Assembly: GCA_025642065.1 (NCBI GenBank) | Contig: JAODUP010000519.1 | Span: forward strand, 447,001 to 511,000 | Origin: Paralvinella palmiformis | Taxonomy: Eukaryota > Annelida > Polychaeta > Terebellida > Alvinellidae | Length of the DNA: 64,000 bases | Reading direction: 5' to 3' | Part shown: piece by piece, positions 59,650 to 64,000 of the stretch | Layout: each line of letters begins with the position of its first letter | Numbering within the stretch: the stretch's first letter is position 1 | The notes under the pieces: generated by a model | The model's input: the letters and a program-made list of their open reading frames with translations, nothing else | What the model was told of the DNA's origin: nothing | Databases searched by the model: none | Made by a program: the position numbers and the translations under genes

Positions 59650-59865
59650 GAGAGAGAGAGAGCTAGTTGTCCATCAAGTTAATGACGCTGTCATCACATA
59701 GGTTAGAGTACAAAAGTCTGATGTTAATTGCCTTCTGACGACGCAAGACTTCCTGACACCGAACTCCCCCCGCAAGGATATGACGACTTCATCTTTTTGT
59801 ATTGAGTTTTGTTTTGGGTAATATGTCGAGGAAGATATTATTAATGGATATATTACACTAGACAC

Positions 59866-60425
59866 CGCTATGCTACACTAGATTACACTAAATTACAGGG
59901 GGAAATATGACAATACAATATAACACAATACGTTGTGAAATACAATAAAATACGAGACAATGGAATACAATGGAATATATTGCAATACATGATATATATT
60001 ATATAACATAATAAAATATACCAATAACTATACAAATCATAATACTAGTCAATGCATTACATTAAATATATAACAATATAATATATTACGAAATGCATGA
60101 CACCGTACAATACAGTAACATACAATACAATGTAAATCTAATACCGTAAAATACAACACAATATAATACAATACAATATATAACACACTACACTACACTT
60201 CACTAAAACACAATACGTGTACAATGCAATACCAATAGACAATGCCACACAACGCCGCAACGCACTATAATACACTACATCACACCATAACACGAGACAC
60301 AACACCACATTATACAGTAATACACAACACCACATTATACATTACACGAAGTTACGGTATAATACGCTACACCACATTGCAATATAATACACCACGCCAC
60401 ACAATACTACACTACTCTATCACCC
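59866..60425. repeat. Degenerate ATACA/AATAC satellite-like tract
   Basis: Pentamer-like units such as ACAATACAATA, TACACTACA and ACACCAC repeat over about 560 bases with strong strand asymmetry: almost no G on the + strand. Confidence 0.8.
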
Positions 60426-60769
60426 TATATTATCCCCAAAACTCGTAATATCTAGCTAAAGTTTCCAATTTCCGCCCTATATTAGCCCGCCATATTGTCG
60501 AGATCCCTGCTCCGTGTCGGAGTCTGACAGAAACCTAACCGACAACGAATTTTCTCTCAAACCGGAAGATCCCCCCCCCCCGTCCACTCAGCATGATTTA
60601 CGGCCTATTTCTGATATTCCTTAGAGACAGAATATTTATTGAGAAATTATTTCAAAACTGTTTATCACAAAGTCAAATTCTGTGTTTGTTGGAATATTGG
60701 AACGTAAGGAAAAATAGAATATCGGTTAGCTGATTGAAGAGGTATGTGAAGAATACACCTATTAAGACA

Positions 60770-60781
60770 CACACGCACACG

Positions 60782-60839
<58 letters not shown>
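60770..60839. repeat. (CA)n(TA)n(GT)n microsatellite
   Basis: An inverted arrangement of CA, TA and GT runs that can fold on itself. Confidence 0.9.
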
Positions 60840-60845
<6 letters not shown>

Positions 60846-61665
60846 TTTTTTCGGTTTCTGTTGATGACCATAACTGCAAGGAAAATAAAATGCTGTTTTA
60901 AATTTCGATGTAGCATCGTATCTCCCGCTAATCTGCCATCGCAGACGATTCCTTCCGCTCATGTCAACAAGTACATAGCAGCGATGAATTCACGGACACG
61001 TACCAACGAGTTAGACGACTAAGTTTAATACAAATATTTTCACTTTTATTGGATAATTCCTAGATGGGTGCGGATGAAGGGTGGTGCTGGTGGGGGGGGG
61101 GGGATTCTGGAAGTCTGGTACTTTCCGTGGTTTTCAGCCCAAACCAACAACACAAATACTCGACCTGTTCTCGGACACGCACGAGACCTTTATTTTGGCG
61201 AAATAATTTGTTATTAGTCTTTCTCATCGACTCCTCACATATGGTGGAAAACTAGTTTCCGAAGCGCGATGAAAAACATCGATTAGTCTGATTTTTTCTT
61301 CAATTTTTCCGACTAATGTTTTACGACAAAACCTAATTCCGGTTAATCGTTATTTTCAGGTTACGGCCAAAAAAATCACCAATTGGACGACACGTCCAGT
61401 ACTATTTCATATTATTAATATCATGACGATTTGTTTTAATAAAGTAAATTTCAATTCTGAAAAGAGGGCTCTGAGAATAACAACAACAACAACAACAACA
61501 AAACACATCGTGAGTACCATTTATTACTTTGTCTGCAGATTCAGTGATCCTGAATCTATGGGATTATTTTAGTAATAGCCAATTATGGTGTTATATGAAA
61601 CATAGTGTTATGAATAATTACACCAAAATAACCTGAAAACTGATGTAAGTGTTAGTATAGGAAGC
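60840..61665. other. No gene recognised
   Basis: A G10 run near 61094 and an (ACA)n run at 61482-61502. Nothing coding is supported. Confidence 0.5.
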
Positions 61666-61675
61666 TGTATTGTGT

Positions 61676-62020
61676 TCCATTAGTAAACCACTTTATTCTA
61701 GACATATGGTATAGCCTACTAGACAATGTTGGCATCTATATTGGTAGCACGGTAGCCTTATTTTCTCCCAATAAGATACCACTTTATTCTAGACATATGG
61801 TATAGCCTATTAGACACTGTTGATATGGATGGTAGTAGTATGGTAGTCGTATTTTGTTCCATTAATAAGCCACTTTGTTCTAGACATACGATACGGCACA
61901 GCTTACTAGACACTGTTGGTATCTATGGTTGGTATGTATAGTGGTAGTACGGTAGCCTTTTATCTCAAGAAGATGCTACTTTGTTCTAGAGAAATGGTAT
62001 CGCTTACTAGACACATTAAT
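61676..62020. repeat. Minisatellite, about 91-106-base unit, four copies
   Basis: CTTTATTCTAGACATATGG recurs at 61691, 61782, 61873 (as CTTTGTTCTAGACATACG) and 61979. Between them ACTAGACACTGTTG and TAGTACGGTAGCC also recur. The first three starts are exactly 91 bases apart. Confidence 0.9.
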
Positions 62021-62082
62021 CGGTAGCTTTATGAGTTTATTAGATCCTGGTCTCAACCCTACACTACATTAATCTACAATTT

Positions 62083-62260
62083 GGCGTCTCAGTGGCGCAG
62101 TGGTTATAAAACTGCAGTGCAAACCTCAAGGTTGTGGGTTCGAATGACGCTCACACATGGCTCGGAGACATAACCGGGGAAGAGCTATCATTCGTCAATA
62201 TGTTGATGATGTTCGGCCAATGACAATCAGCGCTCAAACATACTAATAAATTCTCAATCC
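62083..62260 (+). mobile_element. tRNA-derived SINE
   Basis: The head GGCGTCTCAGTGGCGCAGTG GTTATAA, B box GTGGGTTCGAATGAC, body ending GACAATCAGCGCTCAAACAT. It is related to the 58.8 kb copy but lacks an ACTC tail. Confidence 0.75.
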
Positions 62261-63640
62261 TTAATTATCGCTACTGGTGTTTGCTTGACAGGTAATATTG
62301 TTGTCCGGGGATCCAGCAACTATGGCGTTTGTCTGCGTCGGGAAAGGTGGAAAGATGGCGTAAAATGCATGAAATCTACCCCGAATTAGCCCAAAGCACT
62401 ATTTATGTACGACATTTTACGACATACCGATTTAGTCTTGTCAGACACCAGTATATTTCATGTAATACAACATTTGTCTTCTTTCAATAATTCAGCCGTA
62501 TTTGACCATTTAAGCTGGCGTAGTGGTATCGTAATTTTACGCGGGGACTATTTTTTTCCCTATCTTTATCCGAATGCGCCATAACTGACGTCACAATGGG
62601 AGGTCATCGGCGAGTGCGAGGAGCAGGAAGCTAGAACCTATTATAATAAATAATCCGAGCAAAACACGAGGAGCAAGGATCTAAAGGACGCCGGAGGATC
62701 GAAACACCGCACAGCCTGTCAGCGGCGCGGAGAAGGAACGGCACTATATCGGTACAACGGTGTGGCGCGGAGGATCATAAACTTCGGCATATGGGATAGA
62801 CTTGTCACTGAATGAGAGATAGGGATAGAGAGAAAGAGAGAGAAAACAACAACAGACAGAGTCCAGTTGTGGTGTTGAAAGGTCAAAACCGGATTAAATG
62901 TGTTTTTTTGTTTCTTCCAATGTTCCCATCTCCCTAGAATTATTTTCTTACCGGAGTCATTGTCTTCTCGGGACTGGTGCTGATGGATTGGATGAACGCT
63001 TTGTCCGGTGGATGGATTGATCGAGCAACTGACAGACTGATTGATTGATTCATTTATTGGTTGGTTGACTTCACTTCTTGCCCGAACAATTGGTTGATTG
63101 TTTATTTCGTTTGTTGATCGTTTGTCAGTTTGCTCGTTTGTTTGTATACATCGACTTTTATGTAAGACCATATACATGAACTACTTGATTCTGTGCTAGC
63201 TTGTTTGCTTTGACTGATTGATTGATTGAATAGTTGATTGATTGATAGGTTTGACTGGTTGGTACTAATCGTACGTGTATGTGATGTTTATGACACGTTA
63301 CATGCGACGATTACTTGCTTATTTGGTTAGTTTCCTTAACTGATCAATCGATCAATCGAATGATCGATTTTATTGATCGATCAATTAATCGATTTATTGA
63401 ATAAAAAACACGGTATTAATGGACACCGAATAAAGCAGTCGAGTTCGGTTTGATTATCCAACTCTAGCCCAAGAACAGCAATCTGATCTGGATATCTGAT
63501 GGCAGATCTATCGCTGTGGATCAGATGTCTGGATTACCGGAACTACGTCACCCGTACGTCAGCGATCGACCGAGAACAGATGATTGATGATTGGCTGAGA
63601 GATGATGGCTGATTGTTATCATGTGCAGACCCGGTCAACT
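62261..63640. other. No gene recognised; GATT-type repeats
   Basis: Degenerate TTGATTGATTGA/GGTTGATT runs at 63000-63110 and 63210-63260, and ATCGATC palindrome runs at 63340-63390. The 152-codon - strand frame at 62719-63177 is carried largely by these repeats. Confidence 0.6.
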
Positions 63641-63659
63641 GATCAGCAATATTGGGCTG

Positions 63660-64000
63660 GTCATCGAAATGGAAAAAATAACAGCAATAACAGCAATAAC
63701 AACAAAAGACGTTACCATGGCAACGACCATCGACGCCAAAACGTCAATAAAACTGGAAATAGAGACTACAACAACATCAGCAGCAACGCCACCTATAATA
63801 AAAACGTCAACAACAACAATATCATCAACAACAACATCACTAAGAAGAACATAATTAAAAAGAACAACAACAACATTAGCCTTAACCACAAGGACATCAA
63901 CAATAGGAACATCAACAACAAGATGATCAACAACAAGAACATACACAGCAAGAACATCAACAACAAGAACATACACAGCAAGAACATCAACAACAAGAAC
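63660..64000. repeat. (AACA/ATCAAC)n tract with 30-base higher-order unit
   Basis: An A/C-rich trinucleotide tract. At its end a 30-base unit (AACAAGAACATACACAGCAA GAACATCAAC) repeats from about 63930 and continues past the window edge. Confidence 0.88.

Noticed and set aside
63635..63976. Val/Leu-rich membrane-like frames at the window end
   Set aside because: They are translations of the AAC/ATC repeat tract on the - strand.

Overview
This 64 kb window is animal nuclear DNA. It is AT-rich, with long introns bounded by GT...AG, very many dinucleotide and tetranucleotide microsatellites, tRNA-headed SINEs, fragments of LINEs and of a Ty3/gypsy element, and several small DNA transposons. The SINE and LINE texture and the coding style suggest a lophotrochozoan, most likely a mollusc. 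That is inference; no rRNA or mitochondrial marker is present.

Region 1 (about 1.0-24.6 kb) is the only convincing host gene, on the + strand. I could join 20 coding exons (1005 to 22317) with every splice junction in phase, giving an open frame of 3636 bases (1211 residues plus stop). The order is: an acidic Ser/Pro-rich N-terminal part, about 300 residues of coiled coil, a low-complexity linker, an SH3 domain, a Pro/Ser linker, one fibronectin type III domain, a second SH3 domain and a Ser-rich tail. This matches the RIM-binding protein / TSPOAP1 (RIMBP) family of presynaptic scaffolds, but with one FN3 and two SH3 domains instead of the usual three and three. The true 5' end is not certain and may lie upstream of the window. 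Introns hold SINEs, a LINE 3' tail, microsatellites and an 18-base minisatellite.

Region 2 (24.7-39 kb) is a pile-up of mobile elements: a palindromic MITE, two different LINE reverse transcriptase remnants, a MULE-type transposase remnant, a SINE with a clean 14-base target duplication, and two inverted copies of a roughly 2 kb THAP-type DNA transposon. Between those two copies lie a Ty3/gypsy pol remnant, another LINE remnant and an unrecognised 151-codon open frame with a strong membrane segment.

Region 3 (39-64 kb) has no recognisable host gene. It holds more SINEs, a second copy of the 29.3 kb SINE inserted in an older repeat, a CpG-rich patch near 45.3-45.65 kb, degenerate minisatellites, a TA-flanked MITE candidate, a 240-base near-identical duplication around a (TA)n tract, an exceptional run of ACTC repeats, and simple-sequence DNA to the end.

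The most unusual items are the THAP element pair (one copy with matching 7-base target duplications, the other with its THAP start deleted), the membrane-segment open frame between them, the reduced RIMBP architecture, and the competing hairpins at 56.6 kb. I did not find clear proof of a wholly new biological system.
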